Source: an uncultured bacterium (GTDB lineage: Bacteria > Planctomycetota > Phycisphaerae > Phycisphaerales > SM1A02). From it: a DNA stretch of 34,069 bases. The stretch covers positions 1-34,069 of the forward strand of contig CAIKXA010000046.1 of NCBI GenBank assembly GCA_903831295.1, in the 5' to 3' direction. A program made the position numbers and the translations under genes. This document shows positions 17,892-26,236 of this stretch, piece by piece. The notes under the pieces are model-generated. The model did not search any database, was not told the origin of the DNA, and saw nothing but the letters and a program-made list of their open reading frames with translations. How positions within the stretch are numbered: the first letter of the stretch is position 1; each line of letters starts with the position of its first letter.

Positions 17892-18965
17892 TCAAGCGGC
17901 GATGAGTAGTTCAACAATTTGAACCGCGTTCAATGCCGCACCCTTGAGCAATTGATCACCAACCACCCACAATGCCAATGATTTTCCGGGCGTGCCGCCG
18001 TGGTCAACGCGAATTCTTGAAACCAAAACTTCATCAAGACCAGAAGCCATTTGCGGATCCGCCGGTTGATCGCCATTTGATTCATCCACCACACGAACGC
18101 CCGGCGCCCGCGCAAGAATGTCCATGGCCTGGGCTGGAGAAATCGCGTTGGTAAATTCCAAGTGCAATGCAACGGCGTGCGCCCGCAGTGTGGGTACGCG
18201 AACACAGGTCGCGCTTACGCGCAAATGTTCATGAGCCAAAATCTTTCGACTTTCACGAATAAGTTTGTATTCCTCTTCGTTCGATCCATCGGCAAGCCGG
18301 GGAGAATTGTGTGGAAACACATTAAACAAAATAGGTCTTGAAAATAATTGACATGCAATTTTTTCGTCCGCGGCCCATGCGCGGGCTTGTGATTCCAACT
18401 CATGCATTCCCGCAAGGCCAGCGCCCGAAACCGCCTGATATGAACACGCGGTCATTCGCTCCAGTTGCGCCACGCGGTGCAGTGGCGCCGCGACCATTAA
18501 AGAAACAATCGTGGTGCAATTTGGATTGGCAACCAAGATTGGTTTGCTTTTTAATAATTCACCATTGATCTCGGGCACCACAAGTGCAACGGCAGGATCC
18601 GTGCGAAACGCGCTGGAATTATCCACCGCGACAATATTCAATTCGGCAAGCATGGGCGCCAGTGAGCGCGCTGTTGTGGCGTCCGCGCACAAGATGGCAT
18701 AGTCACTGCCCACCAAGGTTTCGCGTTCCACAGTGCGAGCCACCAATGTTTGACCGCGAAACTGAAATTTTTCACCCGCCGATCGCTCGCTACAAAAAAG
18801 GCGTAGTTGTGAAACTGGAAAGTTTCTTTTCTCCAGTAGTTGAATTACTTCGCGACCAACCGCGCCCGTGGCGCCGATCACAGAAATACAAAAGGTATTT
18901 GTTCCAGCTTTTGATTTATTTGTAGTGGACACGACAGAGGATGAAACAGTGTTCACACCGTTCAC
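17892..18965 (-). CDS. asd: Aspartate-semialdehyde dehydrogenase
   Basis: Asd reduces aspartyl phosphate to aspartate semialdehyde, the branch point to lysine/diaminopimelate, threonine and methionine. The NADP-binding motif is GATGAVG at 31-37, the catalytic cysteine is C150 in NPNCTTIVS, and the active-site His is in TLRAHAVALH. The 357-residue length includes about 24 extra N-terminal residues rich in Ser, Thr and Val. The start is the GTG at 18965, which overlaps the apaG stop as GTGA. That 4-nt overlap supports it, and no ATG lies before the nucleotide-binding motif. It is co-directional with apaG. Confidence 0.96.
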   Translation of the reverse strand: MNGVNTVSSSVVSTTNKSKAGTNTFCISVIGATGAVGREVIQLLEKRNFPVSQLRLFCSERSAGEKFQFRGQTLVARTVERETLVGSDYAILCADATTARSLAPMLAELNIVAVDNSSAFRTDPAVALVVPEINGELLKSKPILVANPNCTTIVSLMVAAPLHRVAQLERMTACSYQAVSGAGLAGMHELESQARAWAADEKIACQLFSRPILFNVFPHNSPRLADGSNEEEYKLIRESRKILAHEHLRVSATCVRVPTLRAHAVALHLEFTNAISPAQAMDILARAPGVRVVDESNGDQPADPQMASGLDEVLVSRIRVDHGGTPGKSLALWVVGDQLLKGAALNAVQIVELLIAA

Positions 18966-19369
18966 TGGTGAGGTCCAATGAGAAAGAAGCGCGCGATCTC
19001 AACTTCAAACAACGATCCATCATCGCGTTCCATCACATATGTTCCCTGCATCGTTCCCCACGCAGTTTGCAGCGGACAAAAACTTGAATATTCAAATTTT
19101 TCACCGGGCAACAAATTTGGATGATGTCCAACCACTCCAAGTCCTTGAACCTCATGTCGCTCACCACCAGAGTCAACAATCACCCACTTGCGACTTCGAA
19201 GCCGAGCGTAACGATCACCCTCGTTATGTATGACCACTTTGTAGTTGAATAGATAGCGGCTATTTTCTGGATCTGAATGTGAAGGTAGGTAGTGGGGATC
19301 AACCGTAATACGAATTCCGTGCGTCACGCACTCACTGCCCTTACATATTCTTGCTGAAGGAGTTGCCAT
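18962..19369 (-). CDS. apaG: ApaG-domain protein (DUF525)
   Basis: ApaG is a small immunoglobulin-like beta-sandwich protein whose biochemical role is unsettled; in enterobacteria it lies with apaH. The 135 residues match the family: TVDPHYLPSHSDPENSRYLFNYKVVIHNEG, RLRSRKWVIVDSGGE, VQGLGVVGHHPNLLPGEKFEYSSFCPLQTAWGTMQGTYVM and a final beta hairpin. ATG at 19369. Here the gene is coupled to asd by a GTGA overlap, and no apaH or ksgA homologue is adjacent. The upstream lipoprotein gene ends 86 nt away on the same strand. Confidence 0.95.
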   Translation of the reverse strand: MATPSARICKGSECVTHGIRITVDPHYLPSHSDPENSRYLFNYKVVIHNEGDRYARLRSRKWVIVDSGGERHEVQGLGVVGHHPNLLPGEKFEYSSFCPLQTAWGTMQGTYVMERDDGSLFEVEIARFFLIGPHQ

Positions 19370-19455
19370 ATTGATGGCACGATATGCGAGCCAAGCGTTC
19401 TTACCAAGTCCAATTCATGCCACGGGCAAAGTTTCAGCGGGGTCAAGATTGGCAT

Positions 19456-20508
19456 CTATTCAAACCATCCTTTTTTACGAACATTCACCTTGATAACTTC
19501 TCCGTCTTTCAAAGAGCGCCAATCAAGTCCAAGAGAAAATCGGTGGTATCCAGGACACTCCGTTTCAATCACAAGCGGCATCATGTTTTGAATTGGAACC
19601 AGAGGCGTCAGTCCATTTTCATCGCTCACAACAGCGAACTCATTCGGGCTTGTCGCAAGGCCGTTTCGCTGTTCGTTTAAGCGCACCACGACATTTGGAA
19701 TTGGTTCTTTGCTCTGCGCATTCATCGCTTTAAATTGGATGGTCTTACTTTGAAGGCGGCGAAGCTGAAGAACCAATTCAGATTTAGAATTATCCGCCGT
19801 AAAATCTTGCCGAACTTGTTGATAGCCCGGCTTGCGCACGGTGATCACATTGCGAAATCCAGAGGAGTGTTTCACCTGGGAACAGCCATCCTTTTCACTG
19901 CGAAAGTTTTGTAAATCCGGAAATCCCCACCGATCTTCAAGCCCAGGCATTGGCAAATATAAAAAAGTTGTGGCAACGAGTTCAGCGTCATCAATTGGAG
20001 CGCCATCTGACTGCTCCACCACCCGCACATTGATCGGGACAAGTTTTACAGGAGTGAGCCGCATATCGTGTTTGATTTTTTCGTCTAGATCTTCAAATCT
20101 GAGTGTTTGATACGAGGAACTTTCCGACACCAACATATTGGCGGTGGTCTTGGAAGCGAACACGTCAATTGTCGCGGGCTCAAATCCTGGCTGAAGCATG
20201 GTCAATTTTGTGTTGAATGGAGGCACCCAAATTCGAGCATCCCCGGACTTGTCGCTTTTCACCGCGTTGGAATCCGAGGCCAGAAGCGAAAGTAATGTCA
20301 CGCTGTGGCGATGAATTGTCACCCCCTCTACGGGATTTTTGTCGGACGCGTTTGTAAGTTGCAAATCAAGGGGGCGTGGAAAGCAACCAGCTTGAAATAA
20401 TAAAACGCAGAGCGCGGCGCATAGAGACAGAATGCGATTTGTGGACGTGCAAATAATATAAAAAGTGGGATTCAAATTAGGAATACTTTGGTTTATAAAC
20501 TGCGTCAA
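19456..20508 (-). CDS. Hypothetical lipoprotein with repeated beta-sandwich-like segments
   Basis: No family is recognised with confidence. The N-terminus has a hydrophobic stretch ending in a lipobox (RILSLCAALCVLLFQAGC), so the mature protein would begin at Cys42 and be membrane-anchored. The mature part has three stretches of the type V.D..D..PI....V (DKNPVEGVTIHRH; EQSDGAPIDDAELVA; AQSKEPIPNVVVRLNE), each followed by beta-rich sequence and a PGY/PGF turn. This resembles carboxypeptidase-regulatory-like or transthyretin-like folds, which is an inference. The frame has no ATG before the lipobox; the start is a TTG at 20508 or the TTG at 20475, and neither has a Shine-Dalgarno sequence. It is co-directional with the membrane-protein gene upstream (45 nt) and apaG downstream. 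Confidence 0.75.
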   Translation of the reverse strand: MTQFINQSIPNLNPTFYIICTSTNRILSLCAALCVLLFQAGCFPRPLDLQLTNASDKNPVEGVTIHRHSVTLLSLLASDSNAVKSDKSGDARIWVPPFNTKLTMLQPGFEPATIDVFASKTTANMLVSESSSYQTLRFEDLDEKIKHDMRLTPVKLVPINVRVVEQSDGAPIDDAELVATTFLYLPMPGLEDRWGFPDLQNFRSEKDGCSQVKHSSGFRNVITVRKPGYQQVRQDFTADNSKSELVLQLRRLQSKTIQFKAMNAQSKEPIPNVVVRLNEQRNGLATSPNEFAVVSDENGLTPLVPIQNMMPLVIETECPGYHRFSLGLDWRSLKDGEVIKVNVRKKGWFE

Positions 20509-20553
20509 TCGAAGATTCTTGTCGTTGGCATTCCAAATACATCTCGTGAAATT

Positions 20554-21411
20554 TTATTCAGAAAGCGAGTGAGAATTTGAACTCAGCAAGAGCGCGGCTA
20601 TTAAAATCGCCGTCGCGGCAAGTATGGCACATCCACAGATTCGCGCCCACGCTGACAGTGTTGTTCTCGAACGAATCATGGGTAATTCACCCATCCAAAG
20701 TCCCAACGGCGCGATTGCCGCAATCACCCAACTTGAAGTCGGTAGATTTGTTGTGTCATAACTAAATCCAGTTGCCGCGCCAAAGGCGGCAATGCTTGCG
20801 ATCACAACCGCACCACTCAAGCCCACAGCGCGATCGAGTGACTTCGATTGAATTGCAATATGAACCAGTGAAATTATGCCAAGACAAAACGAGACGGCTC
20901 CAATGGGTATGGCCAACTTTGCGAAGCCTGAAAGCATGGCGAGCACGGATGGCCCAATTAATGACAGACTCAAACCTATATAAGTAGAAATGTTTGCTCG
21001 TCTTTTGACAACCTGCGCCAAAAATATGGCGGATGTTGCTGCACCTACCCCAAGAAATAATCGGTTTGTGAAAATTTCCCATGATGGAATATTCAACAGA
21101 ATGGCGGCCGATATTGTGGATGCCAGAACAACCAAGGTCTGCGCGAGTGGCGACTTTGCGAATAAAAGACCCGCGCCAACCACAACCGCGCCCAGCAATA
21201 TGGAAATCGGAAACCACAACCACCTATTGAGCGCCATAAATTGAATCAGCGAGTCTTCCGAAATTGCGCTTAAAAACAAAGTGGTGGCAAGGGCTAATCC
21301 AATAAAAAAATCTAGCCTCCCCGCCTGTTTACGCCGCATGAACCAAATGCCAAATACCGCGCCAACAAATGATGGCAACGCAATTCCAAACAACAAAATT
21401 TGCATTTCCAT
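20554..21411 (-). CDS. Hypothetical multi-pass membrane protein, 285 aa
   Basis: I recognise no family. Hydrophobic segments make up most of the protein. About nine membrane helices can be drawn, starting with ILLFGIALPSFVGAVFGIWF and ending with ICGCAILAATAILIAALLL. The only charged patch between the first two helices is MRRKQAGR, which would favour a cytoplasmic loop by the positive-inside rule. There are no obvious catalytic or transport signatures. ATG at 21411, with a second ATG two codons later. It lies 100 nt after the YceI-like gene and 45 nt before the lipoprotein gene on the same strand, so an envelope-related transcription unit is possible. Confidence 0.72.
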   Translation of the reverse strand: MEMQILLFGIALPSFVGAVFGIWFMRRKQAGRLDFFIGLALATTLFLSAISEDSLIQFMALNRWLWFPISILLGAVVVGAGLLFAKSPLAQTLVVLASTISAAILLNIPSWEIFTNRLFLGVGAATSAIFLAQVVKRRANISTYIGLSLSLIGPSVLAMLSGFAKLAIPIGAVSFCLGIISLVHIAIQSKSLDRAVGLSGAVVIASIAAFGAATGFSYDTTNLPTSSWVIAAIAPLGLWMGELPMIRSRTTLSAWARICGCAILAATAILIAALLLSSNSHSLSE

Positions 21412-21511
21412 TTATAAAGAATCCTTGAAGCGCAACGATGATAGGAACGCCCAACGGCATGTGGTCTACATCCGTGCTGGTAACGCGCGATACATATACA
21501 ACAGAAAAAGT

Positions 21512-22165
21512 TTAAGAAGACCCGGCTTCAAGTGCGACAGTTATTCGAACACTATTTCCAATCGCATTTTTTTCAACTCCGTATGACATTCCAAATTCAC
21601 TGCGATCGATTGTGAACACTGCTTCAAATCCAATTTTCTTTCCTCGAGGGGATTCAGCTTGACCAGTCATCTCCACATTGGTTGTGATTGATTTGGTCAC
21701 TCCGTGAATGGTGAGATTGCCGGAGACCTCCCACATATTGCCTGGAAGTTTTTTGGAGGAGGTGCTCACGAATGTCATTGTTGGAAATTCTTTTACGCTA
21801 AAAAAATCTGGACTTCGAAGATGGCCATCTAAATCTTTATTTGCGCTCGATACAGAGTTGGTGTCTATGGAGACATCCAGCGCGAGTGTTCCTGTTGGTA
21901 TACCGCTTGTGGTAATTATTCCGGTGACGCCATCGAATCTTCCCCAGAACATTCCGGCGCCTGAATGCTGAACACGAAATAATCCCATTGAGTGCGTGTC
22001 ATCAATCTTCCAAACTGTTGAGTCTGCGGCTGATTTATTCTGAGTTGTTTGCGCGGTGGTTGGTGCAACGGCTGGCGCCACTACGGGAGTTGTTTGCGTG
22101 TTCGCAACCAACATAAATAATAGAGGGGCTGCGATTGAGAGAGTTGGTGCGAGAGATAGAAACAT
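21512..22165 (-). CDS. YceI-family periplasmic protein
   Basis: YceI-like proteins are periplasmic lipocalin-fold barrels that bind polyisoprenoid-type lipids. The 217 residues start with a signal peptide (PTLSIAAPLLFMLVA) and a Thr/Pro/Ala/Gln-rich linker to about residue 47. The YceI domain begins at STVWKIDDTHSMGLFRVQHSG, continues with DLDGHLRSPDFFSVKEFPTMTFVST and NLTIHGVTKSIT, and ends with a GFEAVFTIDRSEFGMSYG strand. All the usual blocks are present. The ATG at 22165 has CGGAG five bases upstream, one of the better ribosome sites in the window. It diverges from parB across 344 nt. Confidence 0.93.
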   Translation of the reverse strand: MFLSLAPTLSIAAPLLFMLVANTQTTPVVAPAVAPTTAQTTQNKSAADSTVWKIDDTHSMGLFRVQHSGAGMFWGRFDGVTGIITTSGIPTGTLALDVSIDTNSVSSANKDLDGHLRSPDFFSVKEFPTMTFVSTSSKKLPGNMWEVSGNLTIHGVTKSITTNVEMTGQAESPRGKKIGFEAVFTIDRSEFGMSYGVEKNAIGNSVRITVALEAGSS

Positions 22166-22340
22166 AAATGCTCCGTGTTTGGGTTATTAGAATTCTTAAG
22201 AGTGCGATTCACTATACACATACAATTGATTTGTCATTATAAATTTGTATAACCGCAATTGAGTTTGAATTAGGAAATACATGAATGTGATTTTTAACCG
22301 TTTCGTTGGTTTGACTGATATAAAAATATCTCAACTCAGG

Positions 22341-22371
22341 GATCGGTCGGAAATCTAATTCCGTGCGGATC
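22341..22371. repeat. Imperfect inverted repeat upstream of parB
   Basis: CGGAA (22348-22352) pairs with TTCCG (22359-22363), flanked by GATC on both sides (22341-22344 and 22368-22371). There is no T run, so it is not a clear terminator. It may be a protein site or chance. Confidence 0.3.
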
Positions 22372-22420
22372 AACTATTTATAAAGCTCTTCGGCCTGCTA
22401 AAAAGTCAAATAATTAGTCC

Positions 22421-22426
22421 TATAAT
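22421..22426 (+). promoter_or_regulatory. Candidate -10 box of the parB promoter
   Basis: This is a perfect TATAAT. The -35 at 16-17 nt spacing (TAAAAA or CTAAAA) matches only three of six bases. A start near 22433 would put the parS site at about +10 to +25 of the parB transcript, so ParB bound there could repress its own gene. Confidence 0.5.
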
Positions 22427-22441
22427 ATTAAAGACAGAAAT

Positions 22442-22457
22442 TGTTCCACGTGGAACA
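22442..22457. promoter_or_regulatory. parS centromere site
   Basis: TGTTCCACGTGGAACA is a perfect 16-bp palindrome and a canonical parS sequence bound by ParB. It lies 52 nt before the parB start codon. In known systems ParB loads at parS and spreads as a CTP-dependent clamp. Confidence 0.93.
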
Positions 22458-22509
22458 CAATTTAATGATTTGGTTGTTACATTTAAGTCTTAACCCTAGA
22501 GGATAAAAC

Positions 22510-23661
22510 ATGCCAAGCCAAAATAGCAATCCAGATAATGATTCTTCGAAAATATCGGGCAAAACAGTGGTTTCAAATACATCAGAATTACCGGCAAAGG
22601 CTGTCTTACCGCAGGTTCCAGCAGGGAAACTTGGTCGTGGACTTGGCCGACTAATTCCTGTCAAAAACACAACTGATACTGCATCAAATACTAGTTTTCC
22701 AATTATTGATTCTAAGCCCCCTGTCTCAACGGCAATTGCAAATCCAATAAGCGCGCCCGTCAGTGATTCACGCGTAAATCCTGTAATAAATCAAAAAATC
22801 AATGATGTAGAAGCCCCAAGCGTTGTATTTGGAAAGGGTGTAGATCAAATTGAAGTTTCTAAAATTAAACCTAACCCCAGGCAGCCAAGAACAGATTTTA
22901 AGGCAATTGATCTAGAGAGCTTGGCGGCATCTATAAAATCAAATGGCCTTCTTCAACCAATTATTGTTCGGCCACTACATGGAATTGTTGGTCAGTATGA
23001 AATTGTCGCAGGCGAACGCCGGTGGCGCGCTTTTAAGATGCTCGGGAAAAGTGCAATTTCAGCGATCGTAATTCAGACTTCAGATGAAAGTTCTGGTGTT
23101 AGTGCCCTGATTGAAAATGTTCATAGAACCGATCTAAATCCAATGGATCGAGCTAATGCGATTCTTAAGTTGTCTGAAGAATTCTCACTTACGCACGACA
23201 AACTTGCTGAAAAACTCTCTTTGGATCGATCTACAGTCACCAACTTGCTTCGTTTAGCTGAATTAGATTCGGTAACTGCTGGAATGGTGAGACAGGGATT
23301 AATTTCACAAGGCCACGCAAAGGCCCTGCTTGGCGTGCTGGATATTAAAACTAGAACCACCCTGGCCGAATCAACAGTACGTGGTGAATGGTCTGTTCGT
23401 GCCCTAGAGCGTGAAGTCCAAAGATTGTCATCGGATGCAAAGGGCAGAGTTCCACGTGGAACATTACCCGCTAGGCGCCAGGCAAACGTCAAAGATTTAG
23501 AAACCAGATTAAGTCAGCTCTTGGGGACCCGAGTATCAATCCAACTCGGTCGAAAACCAAACACCGGGAAAGTCTCCATGGAATTCTTTTCTTTAGATCA
23601 ATTCGAAGGAATGCTTGCAAAGCTTGGACTTCGCACCGATCAAATTCGATTTGAAAATTGA
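22510..23661 (+). CDS. parB: Chromosome-partitioning protein ParB (Spo0J family)
   Basis: ParB binds parS, forms a CTP-gated sliding clamp and works with ParA to segregate origins. The 383 residues show the conserved N-terminal KLGRGLGRLIP (40-50), then a long Ser/Pro/Asn-rich linker to about 110. The CTPase domain has GERRWRA at 168-174 and ENVHRTDLNP at 202-211. The helix-turn-helix spans about 227-250, and the C-terminal dimerisation domain starts near 325. The ATG at 22510 has AGAGG eight to twelve bases upstream. The gene is visibly AT-richer than its neighbours. A second parS-like site lies inside the coding sequence. No parA is adjacent: the upstream gene is a divergent yceI-like gene and the downstream gene is convergent. 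Confidence 0.97.
   Translation: MPSQNSNPDNDSSKISGKTVVSNTSELPAKAVLPQVPAGKLGRGLGRLIPVKNTTDTASNTSFPIIDSKPPVSTAIANPISAPVSDSRVNPVINQKINDVEAPSVVFGKGVDQIEVSKIKPNPRQPRTDFKAIDLESLAASIKSNGLLQPIIVRPLHGIVGQYEIVAGERRWRAFKMLGKSAISAIVIQTSDESSGVSALIENVHRTDLNPMDRANAILKLSEEFSLTHDKLAEKLSLDRSTVTNLLRLAELDSVTAGMVRQGLISQGHAKALLGVLDIKTRTTLAESTVRGEWSVRALEREVQRLSSDAKGRVPRGTLPARRQANVKDLETRLSQLLGTRVSIQLGRKPNTGKVSMEFFSLDQFEGMLAKLGLRTDQIRFEN
23448..23463. promoter_or_regulatory. Second parS site, inside parB
   Basis: AGTTCCACGTGGAACA matches the upstream parS in 15 of 16 bases. It encodes residues of the VPRGT stretch (about 315-319), in the linker between the helix-turn-helix and the dimerisation domain. parS sites within parB genes are known in other bacteria, for example in B. 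subtilis spo0J. Confidence 0.88.
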
Positions 23662-23675
23662 ATCTATTTACGCTG

Positions 23676-23699
23676 TTAATTTGGAATCATCCAAATTAA
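23676..23699. repeat. 10-bp perfect inverted repeat just after parB
   Basis: TTAATTTGGA and TCCAAATTAA flank an ATCA loop, 14 nt past the parB stop. The stem is AT-rich and followed by AAACAATGTAATTTTT, so a weak terminator is possible. The rest of the gap to 23838 is extremely AT-rich and holds no gene. Confidence 0.5.
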
Positions 23700-23838
23700 A
23701 CAATGTAATTTTTAAATTGTTGTTTTAAATTTTAGGGTTGGTATTTTTATAGATTTCTAATTTACAAAACTATAAAACAAGCATTAAAACAGGCAAATTA
23801 TGCTTAAATTAGAAAATCAATATATGCAAAAAATTAAG

Positions 23839-25293
23839 TTATAAGACTTCAATACTTTTCATAAAGTCTGGCAACTCGGTTTCTAAACCAAGAGCTGATT
23901 GAATAGCCCCAGCAAGCGCCACCCGCGAAGCCTGTTCGCCGTGATTCAAGATCACGCGGGGGGTTCCACCCTCACGTGCACCAATCCAAGCCACTAAATC
24001 GCCCTGATCGGCATGGCCACTTAATCCTTCCAGATGAACACGTTCGGCTTTCACCTCAAAGATTCCTTCTTTTAACTCGATCAACTTTGCGTGATGCAAA
24101 ATTGAGTGGCCAAGCAAGCCAACGATTTGATGACCCGCGAAAATAAGAGCGTTGCGTGAATCTGCCACAAGCGCCGCAAGGTGGTGCAAGACTGGACCCG
24201 CGTCGCAAAATCCACTGCCCGCCAGAATAATTCCAAGCTGTGAACTTTTGGTCAACTTCAAGCTTTGTCTGCGATTAAATAAATGTTGCAAGCCCGCAAA
24301 GTGAAGCGGATCATTTCCGGCTTCTGCTGCGGCGCGAAGTTTAGGCTCAAGCAACGAGGGATATCTTCCGCATAATTCCGATGCGCGAATAGCCATTGGT
24401 GAATCTAAATACACATTCATTCCGTGCAGTTGATTTGATCGCGACAAATCAGCCAAGCGCAATAATAAAGTTTGAGCTCGTCCAAGCGCGAATGTTGGAG
24501 CGAGTATTTTTCCGCCACGGGCCGCAACACGCTTTACAACATCCGCAAGTGCATCCGCGGAAGATGTATTCGAAGAAAAATTACGCGCGCCATTTGTGCT
24601 TTCCATAAGAACAAGATCAACATCTGGAAGCAATTCGCGCGGGCGAAGCAGGGGACTGCGTGCTGGGCCTAAATCCCCAGAAAAAAGCACTTTTCGCTCA
24701 TTTCCATTTAGTATAAATGCAATTTCAACACTAGCCGAACCTATAATGTGGGACGCATCATGAAAACGAAATCGAAGGCCCGGTTTAATTTCTCGCCACA
24801 CATTATATTCAACCGGGCATACAGTTTCGGCCGCAAGCATTGCGTCATGGGCATCGTATAAAATTGGCGGCTCCGGACTCGAACCCTTGCTCTTAGAGCC
24901 AGGCTCTGGCGGCGGGTCGATCACTCGGGCGATAGGCGTTGTTCCATTGCGCCATTCTTCATGACGAAGCACTTGCAACGACGCGCTGGATCTTAAAACA
25001 CGTGGCAACAAATCAGCCGTGGGCGGCGTGGCGAAAATGGGAGCGGCGCAACGAAGGCGCGGCAACATTCCAAGCCGACCGCAATGGTCAACGTGGGCAT
25101 GGGTGACAATCACGCCATCAACATGAGGCCAATCAATTTCGGGAACCTGTAGATTTCTATGCTCTTGCTCTGGCGATCCCTGGAAAAGTCCAAAGTCGAT
25201 CACCACGCGCCCCCTTGGAGTGTCGAGCAATGTGCAAGACCCGGTTACTTCTCCAGCAGCGCCTAATAATGTGATTGTTGCTCGTTCAGACAC
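23839..25293 (-). CDS. Metallo-beta-lactamase/beta-CASP protein (RNA-processing exonuclease type)
   Basis: Beta-CASP proteins of this type are Zn-dependent RNases related to CPSF73. The zinc motif HAHVDH is at residues 65-70. The other MBL motifs are DASHIIGSA and FSGDLG, and the beta-CASP block includes LMESTNG, APTFALGRAQTLL and LDSPMA. The C-terminal part has LSGHADQGDLVAW and ILNHGE. The 484-residue length fits. A hydrophilic Pro/Ser/Lys insert (PPPEPGSKSKGSSPEPP, about 124-141) sits on the surface between motifs. MEST is usually followed by Y in homologues; here it is N. The start is the GTG at 25293 (MSERATITLLGAAGEVTGS), as in homologues. It lies 58 nt after the TIM-barrel gene on the same strand and is convergent with parB. 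Confidence 0.9.
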   Translation of the reverse strand: MSERATITLLGAAGEVTGSCTLLDTPRGRVVIDFGLFQGSPEQEHRNLQVPEIDWPHVDGVIVTHAHVDHCGRLGMLPRLRCAAPIFATPPTADLLPRVLRSSASLQVLRHEEWRNGTTPIARVIDPPPEPGSKSKGSSPEPPILYDAHDAMLAAETVCPVEYNVWREIKPGLRFRFHDASHIIGSASVEIAFILNGNERKVLFSGDLGPARSPLLRPRELLPDVDLVLMESTNGARNFSSNTSSADALADVVKRVAARGGKILAPTFALGRAQTLLLRLADLSRSNQLHGMNVYLDSPMAIRASELCGRYPSLLEPKLRAAAEAGNDPLHFAGLQHLFNRRQSLKLTKSSQLGIILAGSGFCDAGPVLHHLAALVADSRNALIFAGHQIVGLLGHSILHHAKLIELKEGIFEVKAERVHLEGLSGHADQGDLVAWIGAREGGTPRVILNHGEQASRVALAGAIQSALGLETELPDFMKSIEVL

Positions 25294-25351
25294 AGAAACC
25301 GAGCATAGCGATCATTTGAAATAGCGCACTTAAATAAGCAAATCTTTAGAT

Positions 25352-26230
25352 TTAGTCACCCGCGCATGCGGCGATGGCCGCCCGCAACTCAGCTTTGGGA
25401 TCTTTCGAGGGCATAAATTCGTGCCCAATGAACCCGCGATACCCCGTGGCAACAATCGCACGCATGATGGCCGGATAATACAACTCTTGCTGCGTATCGA
25501 GCGGACCCCGCCCCGGCACACCCGCGGTGTGATAGTGAAGAATCCAAGGGGCGGCTTTTTGGATGGATCGAATCACATCTCCTTCCATGATTTGCATGTG
25601 ATAAATATCAAACAGCAAACCAAATCGATGGTCGCCGACAGTTTCACAAAGTTGCAGACCCCAATCGGTGTGGTCGCCCATGTGGTCTTTGTGATCAACG
25701 CGCGAGTTGAGTAACTCCATCACCACTCCAAGATTTGATTTTTGAGCGATGGGCAGAAGTCGCTTTAAACCTGTCACGCAATTTTGCAAACCTTTGACGT
25801 CATCAAGACCACGGCGATTGCCAGCGAACACAATGACAAGCGGGGCGCCAGCCGCGGAAATTTGTGGGAATAAAATTTCCGCGCGCTTTAGAATGTCATC
25901 GTGATGTTCCAAGCGGTTCAAGCCGTCCGCAATTGTGGTGGGACCATTCGCAACGGGACAAGCTAATTTTGCGGCGCGCACCTTTTGAATGTCGGCTGGA
26001 TCAAGAAGATCAATACCATCCAAGCGAACTGACTTTGCCAAGTCGATCACTTGTTCAATGGTCATGGCATTCAAGCACCAACGCGCCACGCTTTGGCGAA
26101 GCTGGCGCTCGTCATCTTTTGCAAAGAAACCCCTTGATTGAGGCGCGGCTTCTGCCGCCACAGACACCGCATGCGCGCCACGAGCCGCCGCCGCCAAAAA
26201 CCCTACCGCAAGAACTTGTCGGCGATCCAT
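25352..26230 (-). CDS. Tat-exported TIM-barrel protein, hydroxypyruvate isomerase-like
   Basis: The protein belongs to the xylose isomerase-like TIM-barrel family (AP endonuclease 2 fold). The catalytic core resembles Hyi: QSVARWCLNAMTIEQVIDLAK, DGIDLLDPAD, VIVFAGNR, VVMELLNSRVDH with the metal-binding Glu, LLFDIYHMQIMEGD, HYHTAGVPGRGPLD and a final GFIGHEFMP with a metal-binding Glu. The N-terminus MDRRQVLAVGFLAAAARGAHA is a Tat-type signal (twin Arg, hydrophobic core, AHA cleavage site), so the mature enzyme may act outside the cytoplasm. ATG at 26230, only 6 nt after the gcvP stop, so it is almost surely co-transcribed. The substrate is not proven; sugar-phosphate epimerases and isomerases share this fold. 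Confidence 0.85.
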   Translation of the reverse strand: MDRRQVLAVGFLAAAARGAHAVSVAAEAAPQSRGFFAKDDERQLRQSVARWCLNAMTIEQVIDLAKSVRLDGIDLLDPADIQKVRAAKLACPVANGPTTIADGLNRLEHHDDILKRAEILFPQISAAGAPLVIVFAGNRRGLDDVKGLQNCVTGLKRLLPIAQKSNLGVVMELLNSRVDHKDHMGDHTDWGLQLCETVGDHRFGLLFDIYHMQIMEGDVIRSIQKAAPWILHYHTAGVPGRGPLDTQQELYYPAIMRAIVATGYRGFIGHEFMPSKDPKAELRAAIAACAGD

Positions 26231-26236
26231 TTTTAC

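Larger units (their letters stand above)
22166..22509. other. AT-rich divergent intergenic region holding the parB promoter and parS
   Basis: This stretch separates yceI-like (minus) from parB (plus). It contains a stem-loop at 22341-22371, a TATAAT box and a perfect parS palindrome (separate entries). I searched by eye for DnaA boxes (TTATNCACA) and found none. Confidence 0.65.

Noticed and set aside
22166..23838. Replication origin around parB
   Set aside because: AT-rich DNA and parS sites suggested it, but no DnaA boxes, dnaA or dnaN were seen.
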